Source: Strigamia acuminata | Taxonomy: Eukaryota; Arthropoda; Chilopoda; Geophilomorpha; Linotaeniidae | DNA length: 64,000 nt | Assembly (NCBI GenBank): GCA_949358305.1 | Contig: OX442314.1 | Coordinates: 52,025,162 to 52,089,161, forward strand | Direction: 5' to 3' | Shown: in pieces, positions 40,143-51,971 of the stretch | Layout of the letters: each line of letters starts with the position of its first letter | How positions within the stretch are numbered: the first letter of the stretch is position 1 | Position numbers and translations under genes: made by a program | The notes under the pieces: model-generated | Told to the model about the DNA's origin: nothing | The model's input: only the letters and a program-made list of their open reading frames with translations | Databases searched by the model: none

Positions 40143-43100
40143 GTATATTCCGCACGATCGCGCGCGTTTTATCAACCTTGGGAAAGCCGCTTTCTCAAAT
40201 TTGCAAATTCCACATTGTGTGAACATGCTACAACGCTTCTGTGCGCGTCAATAAAAAAAAAAACCGATTAGAAATGAAATTCAGGGTTTTGTTAAAATAA
40301 AAATTATACAATATAATCAGTCTATAATGCTTCTATAATGCTGTTGGTTTAATCAGCACATTGTAATCGTGTGAAAACACGCGCGCTCGCAATAATACAT
40401 TACCCAATGTACTTGCACTGGCATGGACCCATCAGTGCGCACTTTCCCGTGCGTGCTGCTTGCACTATTTACATCAATTGTTGCTCCACAGGTTGCGCGA
40501 CCTGCCGGGCAGTTAAGACGTACTAGAATAACCTCAGGATTTGATAAAACCTGATTTTTGGATGACACTAAGTAAATGGCAGTGAATGTGAGATGTGAGA
40601 TACACGATGAATTTAATAAAATTTATATTTCCTAATCATGGGATTGGTTTCACGTTTCATAATCCAACAATTAAGTAGAATATCATTATTGCAATTGATT
40701 AAAACAAATTTTTTTTACAAATTCTTTGGTTTTACATTTTAAATTTATTTTCCAATAGTTGGCACCATCGCAATTGCTGCGAGTTTAAAACACTGCATTC
40801 AGCAGAATTTACTGCACTTTCAAATCAAGGCCAGGCATACCTACTGCAAAGTAATGTATAAACCATAAAGAAGCCTTTGATTCGGAATTGCCTGTAGGTA
40901 ATTCTGCGCTGGTCTCCAATGGAAATGTCCGCGCCGGTCTTCCGTGCACGGGAAGTCCACAGAAAGTCCGTGCATTCCGTGCGCTGGGAGTCCGTGCGTC
41001 GTACCGCGTGATCTTGCATTGTTTTTTGTGGGCTTTTCCTGATTAGGATTACTTCCTTTTTAACTCTTGAAGAATTAAGTTTGTTTTTTTTGCTCCAAAA
41101 CGTCCCAAAACGCCTGAAAATCGCGCAACTCGAGGCAAAACATTACAGTGTGTATTCAAATCAAAACTAGCTACAAATACATGCTGAAATTAGCTAAATT
41201 TTCAAATTTTTTGGCTTTCAAGAAGTAATGGAAACATTTGACATAACGTGGATCAGTTGCATTCAAAAACTAAAATATTTTGTGTTTTACTTCAATTTTA
41301 AACTAAAAATGATGTCATTTTCTGTTTAAACCCCTGTTAAAGCTTGAAATACATTTTAACTAAAAGAAATAAGTTTGTTTTTTTCTTCGGCAGTGACGTG
41401 TACACACGAGCACGCCTGAGAACGCCAAAAAATGCTAAAAAACGCTCAAAAACGCCTGAAAATCGCGCAACTCGAGGCAAAACATTAATTTTTCATCTTT
41501 ATTTCAACTTTTGTGACGTTTAAAATTGTGTTCTCATGTTTTTTGCCTCAAGTTGCATTGTCATCTGGCGTTTTGGAGTGTTTTTATGTGTTCGCAGGCG
41601 TTCGCAGGCGTTTTTTGGCGTTGTCACTCACTCAAGTGGCCAATTTTAGCATTTTCCGTAGTAAAAATGGCCGTTTTTCGTCAAAATGGCCATTTTTAGC
41701 CATTTTTCAGAGTAAAAATGTTTTTTTTTCACCGTTTTTATAGTAAAATGGCCATTTTTAGTCGTTTTTTTAATCAAAAATGGCCGTTTTTATCGTTGAA
41801 ACGTTATTAAAATGTAACGTTTCAATGGCGTTTTGATCTCGCCTCATTTCCGGTTTTGAAAATTAATAAACGCCCCGGCGTTTATTCGAGGCAACACCCA
41901 ACTTGGGCTTTTATTCGCGTCGCACCGCATCATCATCTCACCTTGCCTCCCGTCTTGAAAATTTATAAACGCCCCGGCGTTTATTCAAGGCAAACCATTG
42001 TTTATGTAAGTTTTTCCTGATTAGGGTTACTTCCTTTAGAAGAAACACGTTTATTTCTTCTCGCTTAATCTTGAGTCGTGATCTCGCCTCGTTTCTGGTC
42101 TTAAAAATTAATAAACACCCCGGCTTTTATTCAAGGCAATACGGTACGTTTATGAAACCCAACTTGGGCTTTCATTTTAAAAAAAGCGCGTGTTCTTACG
42201 TCGAACTAAGAGATACAGGTGAATTAGCAACGCCTAATTTGATTTAATAAATAAAGCAAACAACATCTCGCCTCACTTCTGGCGTTTGTTCGAGGCAAGC
42301 CATTGTTTTTGCATTTTTTTTCCTGATTAGGGTTACTTCCTTTTTAACTCTTGAAGAAATAAGTATGTTTTTTTTACTCGGCAGTGACGTGTACGCGCGA
42401 GTACGCCTGAGAACGCCAAAAAATACTCCAAAACGCCTGAAAATCGTGCAACTCGAGGCAAAACATTAATTGTTTATTTTTGTTTCAACTTTTGTAACGT
42501 TTACAATTGTGTTCTCATGTTTTTTGCCTCAAGTTGCATTGTCATTTTGCGTTTTGGGGCGTTTTTAGGCATTTTTAGGCATTTGCGGGCGTTCTTGGGC
42601 GTTTTTTGGCGTTGTCATTCAATCAAATGGCCATTTTTAGCCATTTTTAGCCATTTTTCATAGAAAAATGGTCATTTTTAGCCGTTTTTCATCCAAAATG
42701 GCCGTTTTTCATCCAAAAGGGCCGTTTTTCATCCAAAATGGAATAATTGTTGTGTCCGGATTTTATGTCATTTATTGTCTTAATTAAAGTTAACAAAGTG
42801 TCTTTAATTTTTGCTTTTCTTGAATTTCAGCTTTTTAGATATTTTTACATATTAAACTTTCATTTTTTGTGATTTATTAAAAGTTACAGTGTTTTCATGA
42901 ATTTTAGTGTCTATGATATTGATATTATCTTTATTCATTGCTATTTAAAGTTTTATTACTTCTCTGTGTCTTATTTCTTTAATTCTTGCTCATTTTGTGT
43001 GATTTTGGATGATTTTTAGTGCATCCGTCGATTTACAGATCACTTGCGTAAGACGCGTGACGTCATATTTCTTAATCTAGTTCGGTTGTGTTCAAACTTC

Positions 43101-45673
43101 TAACCTTTTGTTTGGACCTTATTCTTGTGTTATGGATAGGTTTTAGAATTGATTTAGACTAATTTGGGGGTGATCTGTCGATTGGTTTGCTTTATTTTTG
43201 TCCCGGAACGGTCGTTTTGTCGTTTCGAGCGTTTGTTGTCGGTACGCACTTGTGCGCTGCTGACCGAGTTCATTCCGTTCGGCAAACGATTATTTTCAAG
43301 TGTTCTTTTAATAAATAGTGCTTTTGTTGTAGGAAATTACATTTCCTAATGTTATTTTATTCAATACAGTGTGTATTCTTGATTTTATTCTTGTGTTGAA
43401 ATTCAAATGTCGTGTTTTGCCGCTCTAGCGGATTTGAAGTGGGCGCCATGTTGGATTTCCCCGCTAATTTCTTTATTTATCCATTTCATTTGTCTTTTTG
43501 AAAATGAATAAACGCCCCGGCGTTTATGCGAGGCAAGCCATAGTTTTTGTAGGTTCTTTCCTGATTAGGGTTACTTGTGACGTGCACGCGCGAGCTCGCC
43601 TGAGGACGCCAAAAAAAGCTCAAAAACGCCCCAAAACGCCTGAAAATCGCGCAACTCGAAGCAAAAAATTACAGTTTGAATTCAAATCAAAACTAACCAC
43701 AAATACATGCTACAATTAGGTAAATTTTCAAATTTTTTATCAATAAATGATGACTTTCAAGAAGTATGACAACATTTGACAAAATTTAGACCAGTTGCAT
43801 TTAAAAACTAAAATATTTTGTGTTTTACTTCAATTTTAAACCAAAAATGACGTCATTTTTTGTTTAAACCGGCGTTTATTTGAGGCAAACACGCCGCTGA
43901 GAACGCCAAAAAATGCTCAAAAACACTCCAAAAGACCTGAAAATCGCGCAACTTGAGGCAAAAAATTAATTTTTCATCTTTGTTTCAACTTTTGTGACGT
44001 TTAAAATTGTGTTTTCAAGTTTTATGCCTCAAGTTGCATTGTCATCTGGCGTTTTGGGGCGTTTTGGGGCGTTCGCAGGCGTTTGCACGCGTTTTTTGGC
44101 GTTGTCACTCACTCAAGTGGCCATTTTTAGCCAATTTTCGAAGTAAAAATGGCCTTTTTTTATTAAAATGGCCATTTTCAGCCATTTGTCATAGTAAAAA
44201 TGGCCATTTTCAGCCATTTTTTATAGTAAAAATGGCCATTTTTCATCCAAAATGGCCGTTTTTCATCCAAAATGACCATTTTTATCATTGACACGCTATA
44301 AAAATGTAACGTTTCAATGGCGTTTTGACGGAACCGGTAAGTTTTGAAATTTCCCGTGTCCCGTTATTGTGACTCCTCGTCCGGTTTCTCAGAACCGAAA
44401 CCCTAATACAGGTGAATTAGTGACGCCTAATTTGTTTTAACAAATAAAGCAAACAACATCTCGCCTCACTTCCAGTCTTGAAAATTAGTAAACGCCCCGG
44501 CGTTTATTCGAGGCAAGCCGTTGTTTTTACAGTAATTTCCCGGTTAGGGTTATTTTTTTTTTAACTCTTGAAGAAATAAGTTTGTTTTTTTCTCGCCTGC
44601 ACGCGCGAGCTCGCATGAGAATGCTAAAAAATAAGCAAAAACGTTCTAAAACGCCCCAAAACGCTTCAAAATGCTCCAAAAAGCCTGAAAATCGTGCCAC
44701 TCAAAGCAAAAAATTATGTTCGCATGTTTTTTGCCTCAAGTTGCACGGTTATCTGGCGTTTTGGTGCGTTCTTGGGGCGTTTTGGTGCGTTCTTGGGGCG
44801 TTTTCGGGCGTTTTTTTGGCGTTGTCACTCACTCCCACACTTTGCTGTCTTGTTTATTACAATTTGGTTTAGCTGTTGTATTTATTTTTATTTGTTTTAT
44901 GGTTATTTATGTGTTTTTGTAGCATTCAAAATGTTTTGTTGCCTAATTTCTCGTTTTGGCGCCAACTGTTTGTTTGACAACGCCGTGTCAGAATTTAGGG
45001 ATGATTCTGCTTTGGTTTCTAATTAAAAAAAAAATGTTGTTTTAATTTCAATTGTAACTGCTTATTATAACGTTATTATTAGTATTTTGTAAAGGTTCAT
45101 TCTTTTTCCATGTTAATAAAAAATGAAGTAACTTTCGGTGAAAAAAAAAACAGTTAAATGCGGATCAAAATTAAACACACACGAGAAGTTTAATAAACGT
45201 CCCGGCGTTTATTCGAGGCAATACGGTACATTTGTGAAACCCAACTTGGAACCCGAAAATAACGTGGGGCCGTCTGAACACCTGGATTTGAATTTTCGTC
45301 TACGCGCGCGCCGACGCATGGGGAATGCGGGGTGGGGTTCCTTCCCAGTGTTCCGAACGAGTCAATTTCACCCCGAAAATATCCCGAAATTGCTGATACA
45401 TGCATTTCGAGCCAGAAATATTGATCTTCATGTAAATTTTGATTGTTTAGCTTTTTTTTGAAATTTTACAAATTTTTCTCATCTCCTGCCTTCCTCGCTC
45501 ATTTAACACCAAAATGGCCTGCATTGAGGATTTTTCCCATAATCCTTTTCACACGTATGGAGCGCAAACAGTCGCAATAAATGAAATCAGCGGAATTCGG
45601 CCTTGAGTTTGCGACGCCATCTTGAATACGAGTAACAGCACAGTATGGTGTCAATTATTCGAACTGATCGTAA
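40143..45673. repeat. CGCC/GGCG palindrome-module region (copy B)
   Basis: Counterpart of 24060-29590 at offset 16083; palindromes at 41865-41886, 41964-41985, 42110-42131, 43507-43528, 44487-44508 and 45192-45213. No difference from copy A was noticed. Confidence 0.8.
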
Positions 45674-46513
45674 GGCATGGGACAAAAATTGATTAAAAAC
45701 GAACAAACATGATTAAAAATCAACAAAAATCGACTGAAATCGGACAATAATCAATTCAGAATGACAAATAACGATTAAAATTGGCAAAAATTGTCACAAA
45801 TAGAGAAAAACCGATTAAAAATCAGCAAGAAACCAATAGAAATTGATAAAATCAAATAAAAATTAACAAATATCCATTTTGTTTGCTTTTAAACAAATTA
45901 AGAACTTTGAAAACACACGACAATTTTAAACAGTAAACACCGGGGTCAAATAAGCGCCGCTACTCGTTTAAACACCGGGGAGGTGTTAGTGAAGTGCCTC
46001 GAGTGGAGAAATTAATAAACGCTCGAGGCACCACGGTAGGCTTATTAAACACAAAATATGAAACGCTCGATCTTCAACAGGCGCACACGCCCGAGAACAC
46101 CTCGGCATGCCTCAGCACTCTCCAAGAAACGAGAAAAACCAAGGCAAAAAAAAAAAAAATACACCAAAATTAGGACTAAAATCAAACACACATGGGGCCC
46201 GGAAGATTGATAACATCCCGGCATATATTCAAGGCAGTACGCCATGTTTTTTCCACCATTTTGTAAGTTTATTTCAATATTCATAAAGTTTATTGCTTTT
46301 TGTATCATTAGTAGTATTCCCTTGTGTGATGTGGTTTTATAAATATCACACACAACTGCTTCTGCTGTTTTCTTCACGTTTATGCTTCGTGTATGCACGT
46401 GAAGCCCTCGCACATCTTTTGAGCACCTGTACACATTTGGACACGCTCAAGGTGCTACATCGCGCGCTCAAACGCACTAGATCGCGCGCGCAAACGCGCT
46501 ACATCACGCATAT

Positions 46514-46905
46514 TAGGGATAAGAACAGACCGGGATAGGGACTGGACTGGTAATGTTTGCCCTATGCGGATACGGGACGGGACGGGATTACAGTTGCTAA
46601 ATTCGTACTGCGAGGCGGAGACAATTTTCTAATTCCAGTTGTTATTTATCACTATTAAGCCTAATATTGAGCCTGATAATGCTAAAATAAAGTAAATAAA
46701 CAACAACAACAAACTCATTATTAAAAGTAAATTACACTGTATGACCAAAATATTGTTGTTTCTTTACTTTATTTTAGCATTATTAGGCCTAATATTAGGC
46801 TTAATACTGATTTATTTCAATTATGCAATCATACGCGCGTATTACGCTAACGTAATGGACCCGGGACGGGTCGGGACCCGAAAATTGGTCCCGTTCTCAT
46901 CCCTA
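46514..46905. mobile_element. hAT-type MITE, copy B
   Basis: Offset +16083 from 30431-30822, with the same ACGCATAT duplication (46506-46513, 46906-46913). Shared by both blocks, so it predates the duplication. Confidence 0.9.
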
Positions 46906-47200
46906 ACGCATATATATATCGCAGACATATCGCGCCCACGACAAAGCACAAACCCATGGCAGTCACCAAAGAATATTTACGCCGCTTCCACGCACGTTTT
47001 ATTTTCTCACAGGCCTCTACACATTTAACTTGCGCGCGCACTTGCTACGTGCTCGTGTGGTCACAATAAATACCTAATTTTCATTAAAATAACGAATGAA
47101 CGAAATCACTTCAACCACACTTGCTACGGTCGACGCATCGACGGCGATTCGCATGCGTTACCCCAAATACCGATCAAAAATCGCAGAAAACACTAATCCC

Positions 47201-47328
47201 TGTAGTGTTGTTAAATGTAACCGATAGAGGGCGCGAGGCGCAAGGCCGAGGGCAAGGTCATAGAGTACATTAAACAGAAGTTAGCTAGCGTTCAAGCAAT
47301 GAAGTTGTCCTTTATTTACGATGCTACA
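47201..47328 (+). repeat. 5' LTR, Mag-like element in copy B
   Basis: 128 bp, identical by eye to 51826-51953. Short LTRs are usual for this group. Confidence 0.95.
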
Positions 47329-47455
47329 TTGGCGACGAGGGAAGTTTGATGAAATAGACGTGATACGAGTGCATACGAACAGTAAATGAGCGGTGTGGTT
47401 GCGGCTGATGGAATTGTGCGAGGAGGAGAGTAAAACAGACGCGAAACGCGACAAT

Positions 47456-50400
47456 ATGGCGGATGAAACGGCGACGTCTGGTTTTCTGCGGTCGGCAGGC
47501 ATCCCACCATTCGATGTTCATGGCGAGACCACCACTCAATCCCAGCGTTGGCAAAGGTGGATTAGCAGGCTGGAAATGTTTATGTTGGCGGCGGGAATCA
47601 AGGACGATATGAGGAAAATGGCGACGTTACTTCACCAGGCGGGTGAGGAGGTGTTCGCCGTTTATGAGACTTTAGTGATAGAGGAGGAGGATAAGAACTA
47701 TAAAACGGTAAAGGACGCATTAACTGCCTATTTTATTCCCAAAAAGAATACGGAATTTTGCATTTATACATTCCGAATGTCCCGCCAGGAGGCGACGGAA
47801 CCGTTAGATAAATACCAGATGAGATTGAGACATTTAGCGGTGGGATGCGATTTTAAGGACGATGACCGCGAGATTAAATCCCAAATAATTCTGGGGACAA
47901 GTTTGAACCGATTACGACGACAGGCGTTGCGTGATGATACGCTGACATTGAAAGAGCTTCTGGACCTGGGCCGAGGATACGAAGCCTCGGAGTGGCAAGC
48001 AAAACAAATGGAAGGTAGTGAGAAAGAGGTAACGGGTGAAATTAACCTGGTTCGAGCATCGACTGAGGGCAGGAGGAGAGCGAACAGTGAAACGGGGTAC
48101 CGAAGGAGAGAATCGACAGGTGGCGCGGCTCGTGGCGGATTCGGCGGATCCCGTGGCTCGGGAAATAGGAAGTGCTTTAATTGCGGTCGAGCGTGGCCAC
48201 ACGTCACGCCACAGGACTGTCCGGCGAGGGGAGTGGCGTGTCGGGGATGCGGTAAGACGGGTCATTTCGTGCGCTTTTGTCGAGCAAAGCGAGAGGAGGG
48301 GGCGGAAGCTAATAACAAAATAAATGCAGTGAAGTGCGACTATGTCGAGGAGAGTGATGATGAGGAGTTGTTTACAATCGGTTTGTGTTCAGACGGCAGA
48401 AAGGGGAGCCCAAAGATGCCGGAAGTGTGTTTGACAGTGGGGGAGGAGCGTAGGGATACGAGATTCATCGTTGATTCGGGAACTTCAGTGAATGTTTTGG
48501 GCAGAGAGGATTATTGGGCGATGAAGTTAAAACCGATGTTGAAGGAAAGTCGTGCTAAGCTGATGACGTATGGATCATCCGAGCCGCTGCCATTATTGGG
48601 CCGAGTGACATTAATGATCCGTTACGAAGAGATGGAATTAGAAGTGACGGCGTACGTGGTGGATCGGCCGGGTGAGTCATTGTTGAATTACGCAACGGCG
48701 AAACAACTGGGAATCGTGCAGGTGGTGAACAATATCAAGAAAACAACGTTGGAGGAGGAGATAAAAAGACAATATCCCAAATTATTCCAGGGAGTGGGAA
48801 AACTCAAGGAATACCAAATTCACCTACACGTGGACGAGGAAGTAGCGCCGGTGGCGCAGCGCTACCGCCCACTGCCATTTCGATTAAGAAAAAAGGTCGA
48901 AAAAGAACTCGATCGATTGCTGCAAATGGATGTGATCGAACGGATCGACGAAGGAATGGGGCCGACGCCGTGGGTCTCACCGATCCACTGCGTGGACAAA
49001 CCCAAAGACCCGGACCCCGACGCAATCCGCCTCTGTGTTGACGCAAGGGAAGTGAACAGAGCGATTAAAAGGGTTAGGCACACTTCGCCGCGGTTGGAAG
49101 ACATTGTGGCGCTGGCGGAGGGAGCACGTTTTTTTTCAAAACTCGATTTGAATCATGGATTCAATCAAGTTGAGTTAGATGCGGAATCTCGTAAATATAC
49201 TGTCTTTGCGACTCACGTGGGTCTATTTCGTTTTAAAAGGCTATTGTTTGGGATAAACTCAGCTTCTGAGTTATTCCAGGACACCATACGTCAAGTGATC
49301 GAGGGTTTGCAGAGTTGCATTAACATTGTTGATGACATTTTTATTGTAGGAAAAACTGTGGAGGCACACGACGCGGCGCTGCACGCCGTTTTGAAGCGAT
49401 TGGAAAAAAAAGGACTGACTTTAAACGAGGACAAATGTGAGGTGCGCCGTGGTGAGATAGTGTTTTTTGGACATGTATTTTCAGCGGCGGGGGTCTCAAT
49501 TGACCCACGAAAAGTGGAGGCAATTGAAAAGATGGAAATCCCAAAGTCGTCAGCGGAGGTCAAGAGCTTGCTCGGTATGGTGATTTATTGTGCCCGTTTC
49601 GTTAAAGATATGGCAAAGATTTTGAAACCACTGAGGGACCTGACGAAAAGTTCAAATGGGCCGTTTCGATGGAAAAAGGAACATCAGGAGGCGTGGACGT
49701 GTATAAAGGAGCGACTGGGGAATAAAAACACGTTGGCTTATCATGACCCAATGGCAAGTACGCACCTGACGGTAGATGCGGGGCCAAACGGACTTGGTGC
49801 AATTTTGGCGCAAATTAGGAGCGGCGAGAGCGAACCTCGAGTGGTGGCGTACGCCAGCCGGACCTTAACGGATGTAGAGAGTAGATACTCTCAAATCGAG
49901 CGCGAAACTTTGGCGGCAATTTGGGCCATCGAACATTTTTATTTATACTTATATGGAATAGTGTTTACCCTTTTTACAGATCATAAGCCTCTAATAAGCA
50001 TCTTCGGAAACCGCAAAGCGCGACCTTCGGCAAGGATAGAGAGGCTCTGCCTTCGGATACAACAATATGTGTTCGAGGTAAAGTACACAAAAGGAAATTC
50101 CAACCCTAGCGATTATATGTCGCGACATACGGGGACAAGAGGCCTGAAGGACGGCGCCATGTCGAGGACCGTGGAAGGATATGTTAATTTCGTGGTCAGG
50201 ACTCGTGTACCGAAATCACTAACACGGGAGGAGATTGCGAGGTGTACAAACGAGGATGTCAGTTTGAAACTTTTACAACAAGCGCTGACACAGGAGGGAG
50301 CAGAACGTGAGAAAACATGGAAAAAAGACTGTTTAAAACCGTTTAAAATGTTGCAGGAAGAATTCACGAATTCTGAGGACGGAATCATCCTTCGGGGCGA

Positions 50401-51679
50401 TCGAATTGTGGTGCCCGAGTCACTAAGAGACAAAGTAGTGGAGATCGCTCACCGGGGACATCAGGGAGTGGTGAAAACCAAGATGCTCTTACGCCAAAAG
50501 GTGTGGTTTCCCGGAATTGATATGCGGGTGGAGCGGCTTATAGCGGGATGCATTCCTTGCCAAGCAACCGTGGTGACAAAATCGAGGACCCCATTGGAGA
50601 TGTCCAGTTTACCCGACCGGCCTTGGCAGAAGATCGCAGTTGACTTTTTAGGACCGTTTCCCGACGGCAGGATTTTATTTGTCATCGTAGACGAGTATTC
50701 GCGCTTCCCATTTGTGGACGGCGTGTCGTCGACGGGGGCTCGGGGCGTCATCGCACTTCTGAGAAAGCGTTTCTCGGAGTTGGGCATCCCGGAGACGGTG
50801 AAATCCGATAATGGACCGCCATTTTCGTCGTGCGAGTTCGCGGATTTTCTGGCCGAAATGGGCGTGCGACACCATCGAGTCACGCCGCTGTGGCCCGAAG
50901 CGAACGGAGAAGTTGAACGTTTAATGAAAACTTTAAACAAAGCGATCTTGACGGCGGTTACGGAGGGACGGAAATGGCACGAGGAAGTCCACGAGTTCCT
51001 TCTAAATTACCGCGCGACTCCACATGCGACCACGGGAGTTTCGCCGGCCGACGCGATGTACGGCAGACCGATTAAGACCAGGTTACCACAAGTTTTCGTG
51101 AGGCCAAACGACGCGATAATGAGGAAGAGAGACGAGGAAAAGAAGGGGAGTATGAAGAGTTTGGCAGATGGGAAGAGGCATGTTCGGGAACACGGGCTAT
51201 TGGTGGGGGACGTAGTCCTGGTGAGAAGAAGGAAGGTGAATAAACTAACAACACCGTACGATCCGGAACCGTTCAGAATTATAGCGATAGCGGGTTCTCA
51301 AGTGACAGCCAACAGGGGAAGACAGAACGTGGTGCGAAACTCATCGTTCTTCAAGAAGATACGTCAAGAGAGAGGGGAGGAATTGGAGAGAGTAAGACAG
51401 GGGGATGGGGAGACGGATGAGGATGACGGAGGGAGAGGAAGGGACCCGCAGCTGGAGACGAGAGATGAAAGTGAGGAAGAAACGCCATTATGTGATATGG
51501 AGTCGAGAGTGGAAGAGAGAGGGGAGCAGGGAATTGTTCCACCCGCTCAGGAACCGGAGGATATTCCGGCTGTGCCGGAACCCGAGGATCCATTCGTGCT
51601 GAGGAAGTCAAATAGGAAAACAAACAAGCCGTCGTGGCAAAAGGACTATGATATGTGTTGCAAGAAGAGAAAAAAGTGA
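47456..51679 (+). CDS. Gag-Pol polyprotein, Mag-like Ty3/gypsy
   Basis: The ATG at 47456 (MADETATSG) aligns with the MAET start of the copy at 15457. The frame is open upstream to a GTG at 47393 and has another ATG at 47408, both less likely. About 1407 residues. Order: capsid; two zinc knuckles (CFNCGRAWPHVTPQDC and CRGCGKTGHFVRFC, about 240-275); protease FIVDSGTS (D340); RT with KLDLNHGF and IVDD; RNase H with VDAGPNGLGA, ERETLAAIW and TDHKPL; integrase with HRGHQG...CIPC zinc site, then VDFLGP, KSDNGPP and ANGEVER carrying the D, D and E. The C-terminal tail is acidic then basic. It is a relative, not a copy, of the 11-15 kb element: LTRs are unrelated in length and sequence. Confidence 0.95.
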   Translation: MADETATSGFLRSAGIPPFDVHGETTTQSQRWQRWISRLEMFMLAAGIKDDMRKMATLLHQAGEEVFAVYETLVIEEEDKNYKTVKDALTAYFIPKKNTEFCIYTFRMSRQEATEPLDKYQMRLRHLAVGCDFKDDDREIKSQIILGTSLNRLRRQALRDDTLTLKELLDLGRGYEASEWQAKQMEGSEKEVTGEINLVRASTEGRRRANSETGYRRRESTGGAARGGFGGSRGSGNRKCFNCGRAWPHVTPQDCPARGVACRGCGKTGHFVRFCRAKREEGAEANNKINAVKCDYVEESDDEELFTIGLCSDGRKGSPKMPEVCLTVGEERRDTRFIVDSGTSVNVLGREDYWAMKLKPMLKESRAKLMTYGSSEPLPLLGRVTLMIRYEEMELEVTAYVVDRPGESLLNYATAKQLGIVQVVNNIKKTTLEEEIKRQYPKLFQGVGKLKEYQIHLHVDEEVAPVAQRYRPLPFRLRKKVEKELDRLLQMDVIERIDEGMGPTPWVSPIHCVDKPKDPDPDAIRLCVDAREVNRAIKRVRHTSPRLEDIVALAEGARFFSKLDLNHGFNQVELDAESRKYTVFATHVGLFRFKRLLFGINSASELFQDTIRQVIEGLQSCINIVDDIFIVGKTVEAHDAALHAVLKRLEKKGLTLNEDKCEVRRGEIVFFGHVFSAAGVSIDPRKVEAIEKMEIPKSSAEVKSLLGMVIYCARFVKDMAKILKPLRDLTKSSNGPFRWKKEHQEAWTCIKERLGNKNTLAYHDPMASTHLTVDAGPNGLGAILAQIRSGESEPRVVAYASRTLTDVESRYSQIERETLAAIWAIEHFYLYLYGIVFTLFTDHKPLISIFGNRKARPSARIERLCLRIQQYVFEVKYTKGNSNPSDYMSRHTGTRGLKDGAMSRTVEGYVNFVVRTRVPKSLTREEIARCTNEDVSLKLLQQALTQEGAEREKTWKKDCLKPFKMLQEEFTNSEDGIILRGDRIVVPESLRDKVVEIAHRGHQGVVKTKMLLRQKVWFPGIDMRVERLIAGCIPCQATVVTKSRTPLEMSSLPDRPWQKIAVDFLGPFPDGRILFVIVDEYSRFPFVDGVSSTGARGVIALLRKRFSELGIPETVKSDNGPPFSSCEFADFLAEMGVRHHRVTPLWPEANGEVERLMKTLNKAILTAVTEGRKWHEEVHEFLLNYRATPHATTGVSPADAMYGRPIKTRLPQVFVRPNDAIMRKRDEEKKGSMKSLADGKRHVREHGLLVGDVVLVRRRKVNKLTTPYDPEPFRIIAIAGSQVTANRGRQNVVRNSSFFKKIRQERGEELERVRQGDGETDEDDGGRGRDPQLETRDESEEETPLCDMESRVEERGEQGIVPPAQEPEDIPAVPEPEDPFVLRKSNRKTNKPSWQKDYDMCCKKRKK

Positions 51680-51825
51680 AACTGTGAACTATATACTGAA
51701 TTGTGATAGAACTTATTGATTGTCGAATTTTATTAATTATTGTTTTGGTGTCGAATTATTGTTGTCAAATTGAATGTTTATCGAATTGTTCTTGATTGTT
51801 GTTGTACTCCGGACAAGGGGAGGGA

Positions 51826-51953
51826 TGTAGTGTTGTTAAATGTAACCGATAGAGGGCGCGAGGCGCAAGGCCGAGGGCAAGGTCATAGAGTACATTAAAC
51901 AGAAGTTAGCTAGCGTTCAAGCAATGAAGTTGTCCTTTATTTACGATGCTACA
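51826..51953 (+). repeat. 3' LTR, Mag-like element in copy B
   Basis: 128 bp; preceded by GGACAAGGGGAGGGA and followed by ATCCC. Confidence 0.95.
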
Positions 51954-51971
51954 ATCCCGACCCAAAAACCG

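Larger units (their letters stand above)
47201..51953 (+). mobile_element. Intact Mag-like Ty3/gypsy retrotransposon, only in copy B, TSD ATCCC
   Basis: LTRs 47201-47328 and 51826-51953 are 128 bp and identical by eye (TGTAGTGTTG...GATGCTACA). ATCCC is duplicated at 47196-47200 and 51954-51958; copy A has the single, uninterrupted site at about 31112-31116. Primer site TGGCGACGAGG at 47330-47340 matches tRNA-Ser(GCU). Polypurine tract AAGGGGAGGGA ends at 51825. One open Gag-Pol frame, so it is a young and probably autonomous copy. Confidence 0.97.
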
